A DNA stretch of 64,000 nt from Prolixibacteraceae bacterium (GTDB lineage Bacteria; Bacteroidota; Bacteroidia; Bacteroidales; Prolixibacteraceae): NCBI GenBank assembly GCA_009773765.1, contig WTWZ01000002.1, positions 124,001-188,000 of the forward strand, in the 5' to 3' direction. Positions 36,206 through 47,727 of this stretch are shown here, one piece after another; the first letter of the stretch is position 1; every line of letters starts with the position of its first letter. Below the pieces are notes generated by a model. It made no database searches, was not told where the DNA came from, and saw nothing but the letters and a program-made list of their open reading frames with translations. The position numbers and the translations under genes were made by a program.

Positions 36206-36691
36206 TTGGATACCTCAGTTCCAAATTTTTTATTTGCAGATGACTCACCTGAGAAAATGGAGATTACAGTTGATTTTTTTGAAAACTTCGTTAAACCAGG
36301 TATTTATGAATCATTTGTATCACCGGTGGTAATTGCAGAAATAGAAGATACCAATAATTATCAAAAACGGGTTGAGTTACTTGGCATAATTGAAAAATAT
36401 CCAATTAATTTATTGGAATACTCAGATGCAGAAGCTGTTGAAATTCAGGAATTAGCAGAAAAATATATTGAAATGAAAATTATTCCTGTGAAAAAATTAG
36501 CCGTTGCATTACATATAGCAATTTGTGTTGTCAAAGGTATGGATTACCTGGTAAGTTGGAATTACAAGCATTTGGCAAATGTGAACCGGGAACATAAAAT
36601 AAAAATATTGAACTGGGAATTGGGATATCGTATTGATTTAAGAATTATTACACCGATAGAATTAGTTGATTATGAAAACGAAAATATCTAA
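36206..36691 (+). CDS. PIN-domain ribonuclease toxin, N-terminus possibly frameshifted
   Basis: A PIN-domain protein of about 161 aa with acidic residues at LDTSV (first Asp), VIAEIED, and DYLVSWNYKHLAN. PIN toxins cleave RNA. The frame opens only at TTG 36206 (LDTSVPNFLF). Immediately upstream, in another frame, TTG-initiated LNKRLKIY would supply the expected beta-strand N-terminus; insertion of one T in the run before 36206 would join the two as LNKRLKIYLDTSV. So either translation starts at 36206 or a 1-nt deletion has damaged the gene. A 55-aa gene overlaps its 3' end. Confidence 0.72.
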   Translation: MDTSVPNFLFADDSPEKMEITVDFFENFVKPGIYESFVSPVVIAEIEDTNNYQKRVELLGIIEKYPINLLEYSDAEAVEIQELAEKYIEMKIIPVKKLAVALHIAICVVKGMDYLVSWNYKHLANVNREHKIKILNWELGYRIDLRIITPIELVDYENENI

Positions 36692-36839
36692 AGCTCAGAC
36701 GGAAGTATGGGAATGGAAAGAATCTTTGTATGAAGAATTGAAAGATATACCAAAACTGGAAAGATTAAACTACATACGGGAAAAAGTAAGCAAAACCTTA
36801 CTTGCCTTAAAAAAGAAAAAAGAAGCCTTGTACGATTAA
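36672..36839 (+). CDS. Small helical protein paired with PIN toxin
   Basis: A 55-aa ORF starting at ATG 36672 and overlapping the PIN stop by 20 nt. It is highly charged and helical (TEVWEWKESLYEELKDIPKL, then KTLLALKKKKEALYD). Its size, overlap and coiled-coil character suit an antitoxin or an accessory protein of the PIN gene, although antitoxins usually come first. No family recognised. Confidence 0.6.
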   Translation: MKTKISKAQTEVWEWKESLYEELKDIPKLERLNYIREKVSKTLLALKKKKEALYD

Positions 36840-36905
36840 GAGGATTCTGAATCAACAACAGAAAAAATCCAAAGGCCTAACAAGTGTTTTCTCAATAAAA
36901 ATTGA

Positions 36906-40148
<3,243 letters not shown>

Positions 40149-40189
40149 TTCCGAATTTGAATAACTACAAAGTAGTTGAATAATAACAG

Positions 40190-40216
40190 CCCCGGATTTT
40201 CGAATTCGGGGTTTTT
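40190..40216 (+). terminator. Terminator after GH2 gene
   Basis: CCCCGGATT and AATTCGGGG pair (one wobble) around a TTCG loop, followed by TTTTT. It lies 42 nt after the beta-galactosidase stop. Confidence 0.75.
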
Positions 40217-40827
40217 GTTTGCTCAGTGGGACTTTGACTTTCCCAAGTCAAAGTTTTTAAAATCTGTTTGAAACCTGAAAATAATGGACTTGGGAAAGTC
40301 CATGTCCCTGGTGGCCGCATCCGTCAATTGACGGACATCGTGTGGCACAATTTATAAGTATTGTATAACCTTGATTTGAAAAAATTAAGAAATAACTTTT
40401 GTAAAACCACGCGATATAATCCCGCGGGAGCGAGGGGTTTCAAAGTGGTTGATGGACACTTTAACGAGCGATGGCATCCTTGTTGATTTGAAAAAGCATT
40501 TTCAGGAATTATGGCAATTTATTGTTCTTATGGCATTTTGCAGGATAGCGCACAAATCCCCTTTAAAGAACATTCCTTTTTACCTGGAGCAATCAGGTTT
40601 GCCAAACATACAAGTTATATGTTATTCTAAAAACCACCCCATTAAAAACAGGGTTGTATTGCCCTTATTTTAATAGTTATGGTTAAAGAATTAAAAATAA
40701 AATACTCGCTGAGTTATTGTCTTTTTTCAAAAAAAGTTCATTTTTCAAAAGAAAATCATATATTGCAAAAGTTTGTAAATCAATTTTTAATATATTACGA
40801 ACAAAAGTAAATTAAAAACCAATATTA
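40217..40827. other. Gene-free interval with inverted repeats
   Basis: No convincing gene is seen. GACTTTCCCAAGTC (40236-40249) and its exact complement GACTTGGGAAAGTC (40287-40300) form 14-bp arms; each arm also has internal dyad symmetry with its flanks. CCGTCAATTGACGG (about 40321-40334) is a separate palindrome. An ORF at 40449-40673 (74 aa) has no family features and I do not call it. The stretch to 40827 is AT-rich. Confidence 0.55.
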
Positions 40828-40845
40828 ATGCTTAATTTGAAGAAC

Positions 40846-41100
40846 ATGAAAAAATTAATTCTCATTTTCGTTATTGCCGTTACTTTCGGCATTTCTGCAT
40901 CAACTGTAAATGCAACCAACAAAGAGGACAAAAAGAAAGAAGCCAAAAAAGAAGTAACCAAGGCCGCTTGTTGTCCATCGAAATCGGAAGCAAAAGAGAA
41001 AACAGCAACTACAGGATGCACTGAGGCTCAGAAAAAAAGTTGTGCAGCATCGGCGAAAGCTTGTGGTGGGGACACACAGAAAAAAACAGAAAAAAAATAG
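40846..41100 (+). CDS. Small exported Lys/Cys-rich protein
   Basis: An 84-aa product (starting at ATG 40846; an upstream in-frame ATG at 40828 is possible) with a signal peptide ending near TVNA. The mature part is mostly Lys/Glu/Ala, with five cysteines in CC, GC, SC and AC contexts (AACCPSKSE, TTGCTEAQKKSCAAS, ACGGD). Similar short Cys/Lys-rich exported proteins occur in Bacteroidota; metal binding is possible but untested. Followed by a good terminator, so it is a stand-alone unit. Confidence 0.75.
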   Translation: MKKLILIFVIAVTFGISASTVNATNKEDKKKEAKKEVTKAACCPSKSEAKEKTATTGCTEAQKKSCAASAKACGGDTQKKTEKK

Positions 41101-41118
41101 TTGGTTGTTTAACCACTG

Positions 41119-41143
41119 AAGGGCGCCGGAAGCGCCCTTTTTT
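41119..41143 (+). terminator. Terminator after small Cys-rich gene
   Basis: AAGGGCGC and GCGCCCTT pair around CGGAA, followed by six T in total. Confidence 0.85.
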
Positions 41144-41205
41144 ATGACTGTTATTGGCTGAACAGAAATGAATTTGTACTTTAAACGCCGTTCATAAAAC
41201 ACAGA

Positions 41206-42432
41206 ATGAAAGCGCCAAAATCTTTTCGACTGCACATCGGGATTTTTGGAAAACGAAACTCCGGAAAGTCGAGTATCCTGAACTCGATCACCAACCAGGA
41301 TGTATCTATTGTATCGGATATTGCAGGAACTACCACAGATCCTGTGGAAAAACCAATGGAATTGCTGCCGCTCGGCCCGGTATTGTTTATTGATACAGCA
41401 GGGATTGATGATTTTGGTATTTTAGGTGAAAAACGCGTGGCAAAAACCATGTCGGTTTTCGACAGGACCGACCTCGGAATAATTGTAACCAGTTTCGGCG
41501 ATTGGGATGATTACGAACAGCAGATTATTAACGAATTTACGAACCGTGCCATTCCGTTTATTGTGGTTTTTAACAAATCGGATTTATATGAAGAAAACGA
41601 AGCAATCATCAGCCAGCTCAATTCAGCAAAAATCAGCTTCACTAAAACATCGGCATTAAAACAAACCGGAATTAGCGATTTAAGAGAGTTGCTGCTTCAG
41701 AGTGCACCGCCAGGTTTTATTGAGCGCCCGGCAATTTTATCCGATTTGGTCGGGCCTGGGGAAGCAGCAGTTTTAGTAGTTCCCATCGACAAGGAAGCGC
41801 CAAAGGGAAGATTGATTTTGCCACAGGTACAAAGCATCCGCGATTTGCTCGACAATGATTCGTATTGCCTGGTTGTAAAAGAGAGGGAACTTCGCGGGGC
41901 ACTTTCGCGGTTTAACAAACCTCCAAAACTGGTAGTTACTGATTCCCAGGCTTTTTTGAAAGTTGCAGCCGACACGCCTTCCGAAATACCACTTACTTCG
42001 TTTTCCATATTGTTTGCCCGTTTCCAGGGAGATTTAACCGAAATGGTGCGTGGGGCAATGGCAATTGACAAGTTAAAAACCGGAGATAAAGTTTTAATTG
42101 CCGAAGCCTGTTCGCACCATCCCATTGGCGAGGATATAGGCACAGTAAAAATTCCACGCTGGCTAACCCAATATGTGGGCGGTAAACTTGAGATTGACCA
42201 CCAGCGTGGCCACGGTTTTCCAGTCAATATTACAGAATATAAAATCATAATCCATTGCGGGGCTTGTATGTGGAACCGCCGCGAAATGCTTAGCCGAATA
42301 ATGAATGCAAAACAGGCCGGTGTGCCGGTTACCAATTATGGCCTGGCCATAGCATACTCGCTCGGCATTTTTGAAAGGGCGTTGCAACCATTTCCGGCCG
42401 CGCTCGACATTTATTTGAGTAAAAAGGCCTGA
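41206..42432 (+). CDS. hydF: [FeFe]-hydrogenase maturation GTPase HydF
   Basis: A 408-aa protein. The N-terminal GTPase has GKRNSGKSSILN (P-loop), SDIAGTTTDP and FIDTAGIDD. The C-terminal cluster domain has Cys302-x-His304 and His350-Cys351-x2-Cys354 (CSHHPIG, HCGACMW), the HydF signature. HydF is the scaffold that carries the 2Fe subcluster made by HydE and HydG and delivers it to HydA. These partners are not in the window. The gene implies hydrogen metabolism in an anaerobe. Confidence 0.96.
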   Translation: MKAPKSFRLHIGIFGKRNSGKSSILNSITNQDVSIVSDIAGTTTDPVEKPMELLPLGPVLFIDTAGIDDFGILGEKRVAKTMSVFDRTDLGIIVTSFGDWDDYEQQIINEFTNRAIPFIVVFNKSDLYEENEAIISQLNSAKISFTKTSALKQTGISDLRELLLQSAPPGFIERPAILSDLVGPGEAAVLVVPIDKEAPKGRLILPQVQSIRDLLDNDSYCLVVKERELRGALSRFNKPPKLVVTDSQAFLKVAADTPSEIPLTSFSILFARFQGDLTEMVRGAMAIDKLKTGDKVLIAEACSHHPIGEDIGTVKIPRWLTQYVGGKLEIDHQRGHGFPVNITEYKIIIHCGACMWNRREMLSRIMNAKQAGVPVTNYGLAIAYSLGIFERALQPFPAALDIYLSKKA

Positions 42433-42449
42433 GTTAAAGCGAAAACAAG

Positions 42450-42866
42450 TTATTTTCTTCTGAACCTGGTTATAATTTTGTCGTTATTTCGCTGATTCTG
42501 CATGGTAAAAACCACCACATCACCTAAAAGTATGTAAGAGTATTTTAAGGTGGCGGCAAGTGTATCTGTCTGTAAATAAATATATAAACTGTCATTTACC
42601 GTGCGCCATTTGCCTGTCTCCGTTTCCATTTTCATTTCGTTTCCCCTCATATTGAAATCCTGTTTAAATGTGCCGTCGGCATTAAAATACATATCCCAGA
42701 CAGCGCCGGCATCACGCAGTGTTTTTACATCGCTCACAGTTTCAACGCCCCGCTGGACCATCTTAAATTCAACGATTTCCCAAATACCAAATAGCATTTT
42801 ATTGTTTGCGGCCTGCAGGCCGATAACCGAAATAAGCAGTATTAAAAGGAGATATTTTAATTTCAT
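42450..42866 (-). CDS. Exported lipocalin-like protein
   Basis: Starting at ATG 42866 the product is 138 aa with a signal peptide (MKLKYLLLILLISVIGLQA). The mature part reads LFGIWEIVEFKMV, FNADGTFKQDFNMRG and TGKWRTVNDSLYIY, as in the lipocalin-like stress proteins of Bacteroidota. No binding residues can be assigned. Convergent with hydF. An upstream in-frame ATG (42884) adds six residues and is less likely. Confidence 0.65.
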   Translation of the reverse strand: MKLKYLLLILLISVIGLQAANNKMLFGIWEIVEFKMVQRGVETVSDVKTLRDAGAVWDMYFNADGTFKQDFNMRGNEMKMETETGKWRTVNDSLYIYLQTDTLAATLKYSYILLGDVVVFTMQNQRNNDKIITRFRRK

Positions 42867-42926
42867 TTTTAAAAAACTTTTCAAAATTTGAAAGGCAAAT
42901 TTATCAGATTTTGCTACTCATAAAAA

Positions 42927-44084
42927 TTATTTCAACGGAATTTCTGCAATCAGGTGCTTATCGCTTCTGATGAAAGCAGTTATCACTTCATAATTTAAAT
43001 AGTCCTGACCGGAAGCAGCCGTAAGTATTTGCGAAGTTTGTGGGAAAAGTACAATCTTTCCCGTTCCATCTCCCGATTTCAACACGAGTTCAAAATACAA
43101 ATCGCTGTTATTTCTGATTTCATAGTAGTTAGTGGTTTTTTCAACACCCTCGCTGTTTTTTACTGTTTTCGAGTGGAAAGGCTTCCCGATTTCAATACTG
43201 GCATTAAACAGGTTTCTCACATGCTCTTCTTTCCCGGCAATGTATTTGCCGGCCCAAGCCACCGTGCGGCCAGCTTCAAGGGCTTCCCTTACTGAACTGG
43301 CATTTCGTTCCCTGGCAAAAACCAGGGTCATTGAGCGATGTATAAAATCTCCCAGATTATAGTCGTGCGCAACCAGGTTATGGATATCGGAAGTGCCCAT
43401 TACGGTCAGGTTTTTATCCACACACCAGTCGAGCGCTTTTTTATGAAACTCAAAACCGTTGAATACTTCAATTCCATGCAGGTTTTTCTCTTTGTGCAAT
43501 TCATCAACAAAATCAACCCACTCGTATGAACCGTCAATTTGATCAACTTTCCAGCCCGGGTGGTTCCAGAAAATAAATGCATCCTGTTCAACTGCCTTTA
43601 AAACAGCTTGCTTGTCTTGTTCGTTGGTGGCGTGTCCAGCTAAATAACCCGATGCATCGCCGATAAATATCGCATTAAAATGCCCGGGTGGGGTTTGTCT
43701 TGTAATTTCAGTTCCCTTGATAAAAACGATGTTGTTCTCAGCAGCAAGGCCTTTCACCATTTCCCATGCACGATTGTGGTTCACCTTAACATCAGCAGAA
43801 TGGGGCGTGTATTCAATATGATCCGTAATCGCCATCACATCAAGCCCTTCCTGCCAAATCTCCTGCAACCTGATGGTGGGCCATACAAGTCCGTCGGAAA
43901 AAACAGTATGTATATGAAAATCACATTTCAGGGTTTGGTAACCATCAAAATCTGGTATCTGGATTATTTTTCTTTTTTTGGGATTCCGGAATTCATCCAA
44001 ACTCATCATTCCGTTGTCAGTTTGAGCATGCGCCAGCGTAACAGCGCTGATTAAAAATGCCAAAATGATTTTTACTTTCTTCAT
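42927..44084 (-). CDS. PHP-domain phosphodiesterase, exported (Sb-PDE-like), second copy
   Basis: A 385-aa protein with a signal peptide (ends near LAHAQT). CDFHIHTVFSDG, AITDHIEY, NHPGWKV and GTSDIHN supply the PHP metal ligands, colinear with the paralogue at 31007-32107. A C-terminal beta domain of about 100 residues also matches. The two copies are 11 kb apart on opposite strands and clearly diverged, so this is old duplication or independent acquisition. No regulator adjoins. Confidence 0.82.
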   Translation of the reverse strand: MKKVKIILAFLISAVTLAHAQTDNGMMSLDEFRNPKKRKIIQIPDFDGYQTLKCDFHIHTVFSDGLVWPTIRLQEIWQEGLDVMAITDHIEYTPHSADVKVNHNRAWEMVKGLAAENNIVFIKGTEITRQTPPGHFNAIFIGDASGYLAGHATNEQDKQAVLKAVEQDAFIFWNHPGWKVDQIDGSYEWVDFVDELHKEKNLHGIEVFNGFEFHKKALDWCVDKNLTVMGTSDIHNLVAHDYNLGDFIHRSMTLVFARERNASSVREALEAGRTVAWAGKYIAGKEEHVRNLFNASIEIGKPFHSKTVKNSEGVEKTTNYYEIRNNSDLYFELVLKSGDGTGKIVLFPQTSQILTAASGQDYLNYEVITAFIRSDKHLIAEIPLK

Positions 44085-44125
44085 CGCATTATTGGTTTTG
44101 CTGTAATATTCTTTTGAAAGATTTA

Positions 44126-44536
44126 TTATTCTTTTTTTCTAAAAAATCCAAAGAAAGTGATTCTTCCAAGATTGTCCTTTTTTAACATTCTAAGAATTTC
44201 CTTTTCAATGGCAAACTGAAATTCAACACTTTCCCCGGACGAATTTAGTGTAATATAATTTTTCGATACATCCCAGTTTCCGTTTTTAAGCCCTGATATT
44301 AAAGGCAAAGGGAGATTACTGTTTTTCGAATAGGATTTTTCAGGCGTAAATTCAATATTCCAGAACTCTTCATCTGCTTTTAGCTGGTTTTCGGTAATGT
44401 TGCGAAGTTGGTTTTCAGTTTCAATATAATACTCCACCAACTGCCACCTGCCCGATATCTGCCTTGAAGGACGCGCAAACATTTCTGTCGATTTCAGCCA
44501 GCTAAGTATAGAAGTGAAACTGAATTGTTTTTCCAT
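44126..44536 (-). CDS. Hypothetical lipocalin-like protein
   Basis: A 136-aa protein with no signal peptide. GRWQLVEYYIETENQLRN, FTPEKSYSKNSN, KNGNWDVSKNYITLNSSG and LGRITFFGFFRKK alternate strand and turn as in lipocalin-like domains, but I do not recognise a family. It lies 41 nt upstream of the PHP gene on the same strand and may be cotranscribed with it. Confidence 0.55.
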   Translation of the reverse strand: MEKQFSFTSILSWLKSTEMFARPSRQISGRWQLVEYYIETENQLRNITENQLKADEEFWNIEFTPEKSYSKNSNLPLPLISGLKNGNWDVSKNYITLNSSGESVEFQFAIEKEILRMLKKDNLGRITFFGFFRKKE

Positions 44537-44663
44537 ATTTTAATTTTGCAACCCTGGTATGACTTTCCCCGCAGCATAAAGTTTAATGAACCGCGCTATG
44601 AATATAAACCAGGCACTGAAAAAACAATGCCTGATTAAACTTTCCTGGCAACGACTGCATGTT

Positions 44664-45593
44664 TTATTTCACAAACGGAGCTTTGGCCAGATAATCGAAA
44701 CATAGTTTAACTCCTTCAAATTGAGTTATTCCCTGCCTGATTCCCTCAAGTTCGACATAAAACTCTTCAAGCCCGTTTTTGTATGCTTTGTTGAAAATAT
44801 TTTCGAAGTTCATCATTCCCGACTGGCCTAAAATCGAACGGTCTTTAATGTGCAGGATTGGGAAACGGGTTGGATATTTGTCGAAATATTCCAGTGGGTC
44901 GTTTTGCCCCATTACCGTCCAGTAAACATCCATCTCAAAAAATACCAGGTTTGGGTCGGTACCGTTTAGCATTAAATCGTAAATAACATCGCCCTGCACA
45001 CCACGTTTGCCCTTATCTTCATCTTTTACAGCCTTTTGAAATTCTCCGCTATGATTATGATATCCCCATTTGATTCCCGATGCTTTTGCGATTTCACCTG
45101 CTTTATTAAACACTTCACAAACAATTTTTGCCTCGTCGTTACTTTCAACCGAAGGCATTCCGGGTTGAACAAGAGATATAACCCCAAGTTTTGCATGTTC
45201 TTCCACGGTTTTCTTCCAAAAATCTGCAATTTCACCCTTGTTTTCTGTGGTGTACTTGCGAACAGGGGGATTTACATGCGAGCCTGTCACTTTCAACCCT
45301 GCATCAGCGGCCATTTTTTTGAATTCCGTAACCCCGGTATTATAAAATTTTCCTTCACGGTATCCGGCCAGCTCAGCCGTACTATAACCAATCTGTGCTA
45401 CTTTCTTCAATCCGCCGGGAACATCTTCTGTTAATTCCCTGCCTAAAGAATACAGTTGCAATCCTATACTTTTTTTCGGTGCAGACAGTTTACTGCCGCT
45501 TCCCGAAGCGAGCGACGGTGTTACTGTTCCGCCAACAATTCCGCCCACGGTTATTAAGCCGAGTTTCTTTAAAAAATCTCTTTTTGATTCCAT
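44664..45593 (-). CDS. Sugar phosphate isomerase/epimerase-like protein, exported
   Basis: Starting at ATG 45593 the product is 309 aa. The N-terminus MESKRDFLKKLGLITVGGIV has a twin-arginine-like KRDFLKK motif with a single Arg, and a hydrophobic stretch, so export is likely. The rest is an AP-endonuclease-2-like TIM barrel: GLQLYSLGREL, WGYHNHSGEF, LVFFEMDVYWTVM and LHIKDR carry the usual metal ligands. Members act on sugars such as in inositol or xylose pathways, or are exported hydrolases of unknown role. The longer start at 45650 adds 19 unconserved residues. Confidence 0.8.
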   Translation of the reverse strand: MESKRDFLKKLGLITVGGIVGGTVTPSLASGSGSKLSAPKKSIGLQLYSLGRELTEDVPGGLKKVAQIGYSTAELAGYREGKFYNTGVTEFKKMAADAGLKVTGSHVNPPVRKYTTENKGEIADFWKKTVEEHAKLGVISLVQPGMPSVESNDEAKIVCEVFNKAGEIAKASGIKWGYHNHSGEFQKAVKDEDKGKRGVQGDVIYDLMLNGTDPNLVFFEMDVYWTVMGQNDPLEYFDKYPTRFPILHIKDRSILGQSGMMNFENIFNKAYKNGLEEFYVELEGIRQGITQFEGVKLCFDYLAKAPFVK

Positions 45594-45794
45594 ACAATTG
45601 ATATTAGGTTTATTATACTGATTTAAAGTAGAAATTTTTAACGAGTCCAAAGGTATTGATTTCGTTTAATAATGCAGAACAAATCAGGGGAATTAGGATG
45701 TATATCCGGTGGGTTGTTCATTATTTGCTGCTGTTTTTTATCAGGCCAGCCAAATATTTTGAATAAAGTAAGCAAAAATAATGTGTAGCCTTTG

Positions 45795-46892
45795 CTATTT
45801 GTTGTTTTTAAAATCAATAACCAATCCATCAGCCAGCCAGTTGGCAACTGCCTGACGGTTATCGGGAATAATAAGCCGTTTAATATCGCGCTGGTGGTTC
45901 ATGTTTGCCAATTCAATATATACACCTGCGGGATACGAATTTTTTAAGACGTACAAATTCCGCGATGTAACCGTACCATGATATCCTCTTCCCGGCTGAT
46001 GCTCGTTGTATTTGGCATGGAAAGTTTTTTGCAAAGTTGTTGCGGCTTTTTTCCCGGTTTTGCTTTTTGCGTCGTGATAAAAAAATATGTCGATATTCTC
46101 GCCTTTACTCCTTGAATCAACATGAATGGATATGAACCGCTGAAAGGATTTTTTATGTTTGCCATATAACTTATTTACTGTATTTACCCTTTGTTGCAGT
46201 CGTTTTACATGATTAAGCGGAATAGGTAGGTTAGGATAGCAAACCTCGTCTTTATCGGCCTTTAAAAAACTTACATCACGAATCCCGTCATTTTTGTCAA
46301 TCGTAATCATATAAACTGTAGCGCCCCGCACCATCAGGTTCCGGGCCAGCCTGAGTGTGACGTCGTAAGCATATTCATCTTCACAAACTACATTTCCCTG
46401 ATAATTTCCCATGGCGCCAGGGTCGGGGCCGCCATGACCGGATTTCAGATAGTAAACAGCACCTTTTAATTCGTTGCTTTTAATTTCAACATTGGCATAT
46501 TTCGACCCGAAAATATCATAACGCATTGTTTTACCGGCTGCCAACGGGGCTGTTTTTGTCCCGGTTGGCGATAGGGTTGGCGTTGTTGCAGCAAGTTCTT
46601 CACCAACACTTTGAACAGTTATTTTACTCTCAGCATCAGGTAGCCTGTATTTAACACCGATGAGCAAAGTGTTGTCCTTGCCAATCCTTGTTTTGTTGAG
46701 CTCAATAAATGCGTTGGTGTATTTCGCGGGGTCTAATCCATTGTTTCTAAGTATTTTATGTATCCCATCGCCGTTTTTTGCAACAATTTCCCTGCTTTGG
46801 GCAAACAAAAAATTTGGCGATAAAATCGATATTAAAATTGCCGTTAATATAAATAGGGTAAATATTTTTATATGTATGTTTGAACTGTGCAT
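45795..46892 (-). CDS. N-acetylmuramoyl-L-alanine amidase with LysM-like N-terminus
   Basis: A 365-aa protein with a signal peptide (ends near FAQS), a LysM-like segment (about 38-90, NGDGIHKILRNNGLDPAKY), a Thr/Pro linker (about 100-120), and an amidase_3 catalytic domain. SGHGGPDPGAMG is the first zinc His, EDEYAYDVTL the Glu, and SIHVDSRSKGENID the second His region; the final Glu is in YIELANMNHQRD. It cuts the amide bond between muramic acid and peptide in the periplasm. Single gene. Confidence 0.88.
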   Translation of the reverse strand: MHSSNIHIKIFTLFILTAILISILSPNFLFAQSREIVAKNGDGIHKILRNNGLDPAKYTNAFIELNKTRIGKDNTLLIGVKYRLPDAESKITVQSVGEELAATTPTLSPTGTKTAPLAAGKTMRYDIFGSKYANVEIKSNELKGAVYYLKSGHGGPDPGAMGNYQGNVVCEDEYAYDVTLRLARNLMVRGATVYMITIDKNDGIRDVSFLKADKDEVCYPNLPIPLNHVKRLQQRVNTVNKLYGKHKKSFQRFISIHVDSRSKGENIDIFFYHDAKSKTGKKAATTLQKTFHAKYNEHQPGRGYHGTVTSRNLYVLKNSYPAGVYIELANMNHQRDIKRLIIPDNRQAVANWLADGLVIDFKNNK

Positions 46893-46962
46893 AAAAATAC
46901 AATTGCTGTTTTTTATTATTGTTGGCTAAAATAAGTGTAATTTTTATAATAGTTAATTCAAA

Positions 46963-47727
46963 ATGAATGGACATTTCAGCAAGTTACTGTTGATAACTTG
47001 GGCCATACTTGCATTTTCATGTAAACCGAACCTGATTTTAACCGAAGTTAAAACAAACAATTTAACAGTAGCCGAAAATTCATCGTTGTTAGATAGTCAA
47101 ATAGTGTTTCAATATCTTCCGTTTAAAAATATACTTGAAAAAGATATGAAACGTGTGATTTCGTTTTCAGAAAAGGAAATGGTAAAAGGGAGGCCCGAAA
47201 GTGGGCTCACCAATTTGCTTGCTGATTTGGTCCTGGAAGAAGGACAAAAGGAAGCAGTCCGCCTGAATCTTCAGATTGAGCCTGTTGTTTCGTTTTTTAA
47301 TTATGGCGGAATAAGGACATGGCTGCCAAAAGGCGAAATTACAGTTGGTAAAATTTTTGAATTAATGCCTTTCGAAAACGAAATGGTTTTTATTCAGCTT
47401 ACCGGCACACAGTTGCAGCAATTTTACGATATTGTGGCCTCAAAAGGCGGCGATAGCGTTGGTGGTGTGCGGTTTGTTATTTCGAATGGCAAAGCAAAAA
47501 ATATAATGATTGAGGGAGAAATGCTTGATTCAGCTTCGATATACTGGATGGTGACCAACGATTATTCAGCCAGCGGCGGCGATGATTTGGCGGTTTTTAC
47601 CCAACGGTTGAAATTGATAACCTCTGGCAAAAAAATACGGGATATCATCATTTCAAATTTTGAAGGACGGAAAATCAGGGGCGTAAATTTAACGGAAACC
47701 TTAGACGGGAGGATTACAAATGAATAG
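46963..47727 (+). CDS. 5'-nucleotidase C-terminal domain protein, lipoprotein
   Basis: A 254-aa protein with a lipobox (LAFSC). It contains only the C-terminal substrate-binding domain of UshA-type 5'-nucleotidases: ESGLTNLLADLVLEE, FFNYGGIRTWLPKGEIT, GKIFELMPFENEMV and NDYSASGGDDL. The metallophosphatase half is coded by the next gene, overlapping by 8 nt. The two chains together would form one periplasmic nucleotidase. Confidence 0.88.
   Translation: MNGHFSKLLLITWAILAFSCKPNLILTEVKTNNLTVAENSSLLDSQIVFQYLPFKNILEKDMKRVISFSEKEMVKGRPESGLTNLLADLVLEEGQKEAVRLNLQIEPVVSFFNYGGIRTWLPKGEITVGKIFELMPFENEMVFIQLTGTQLQQFYDIVASKGGDSVGGVRFVISNGKAKNIMIEGEMLDSASIYWMVTNDYSASGGDDLAVFTQRLKLITSGKKIRDIIISNFEGRKIRGVNLTETLDGRITNE

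Noticed and set aside
40449-40673. 74-aa open frame between the GH2 gene and the small Cys-rich gene
   Set aside because: Composition and start context are poor, no family features, and it lies among inverted repeats.
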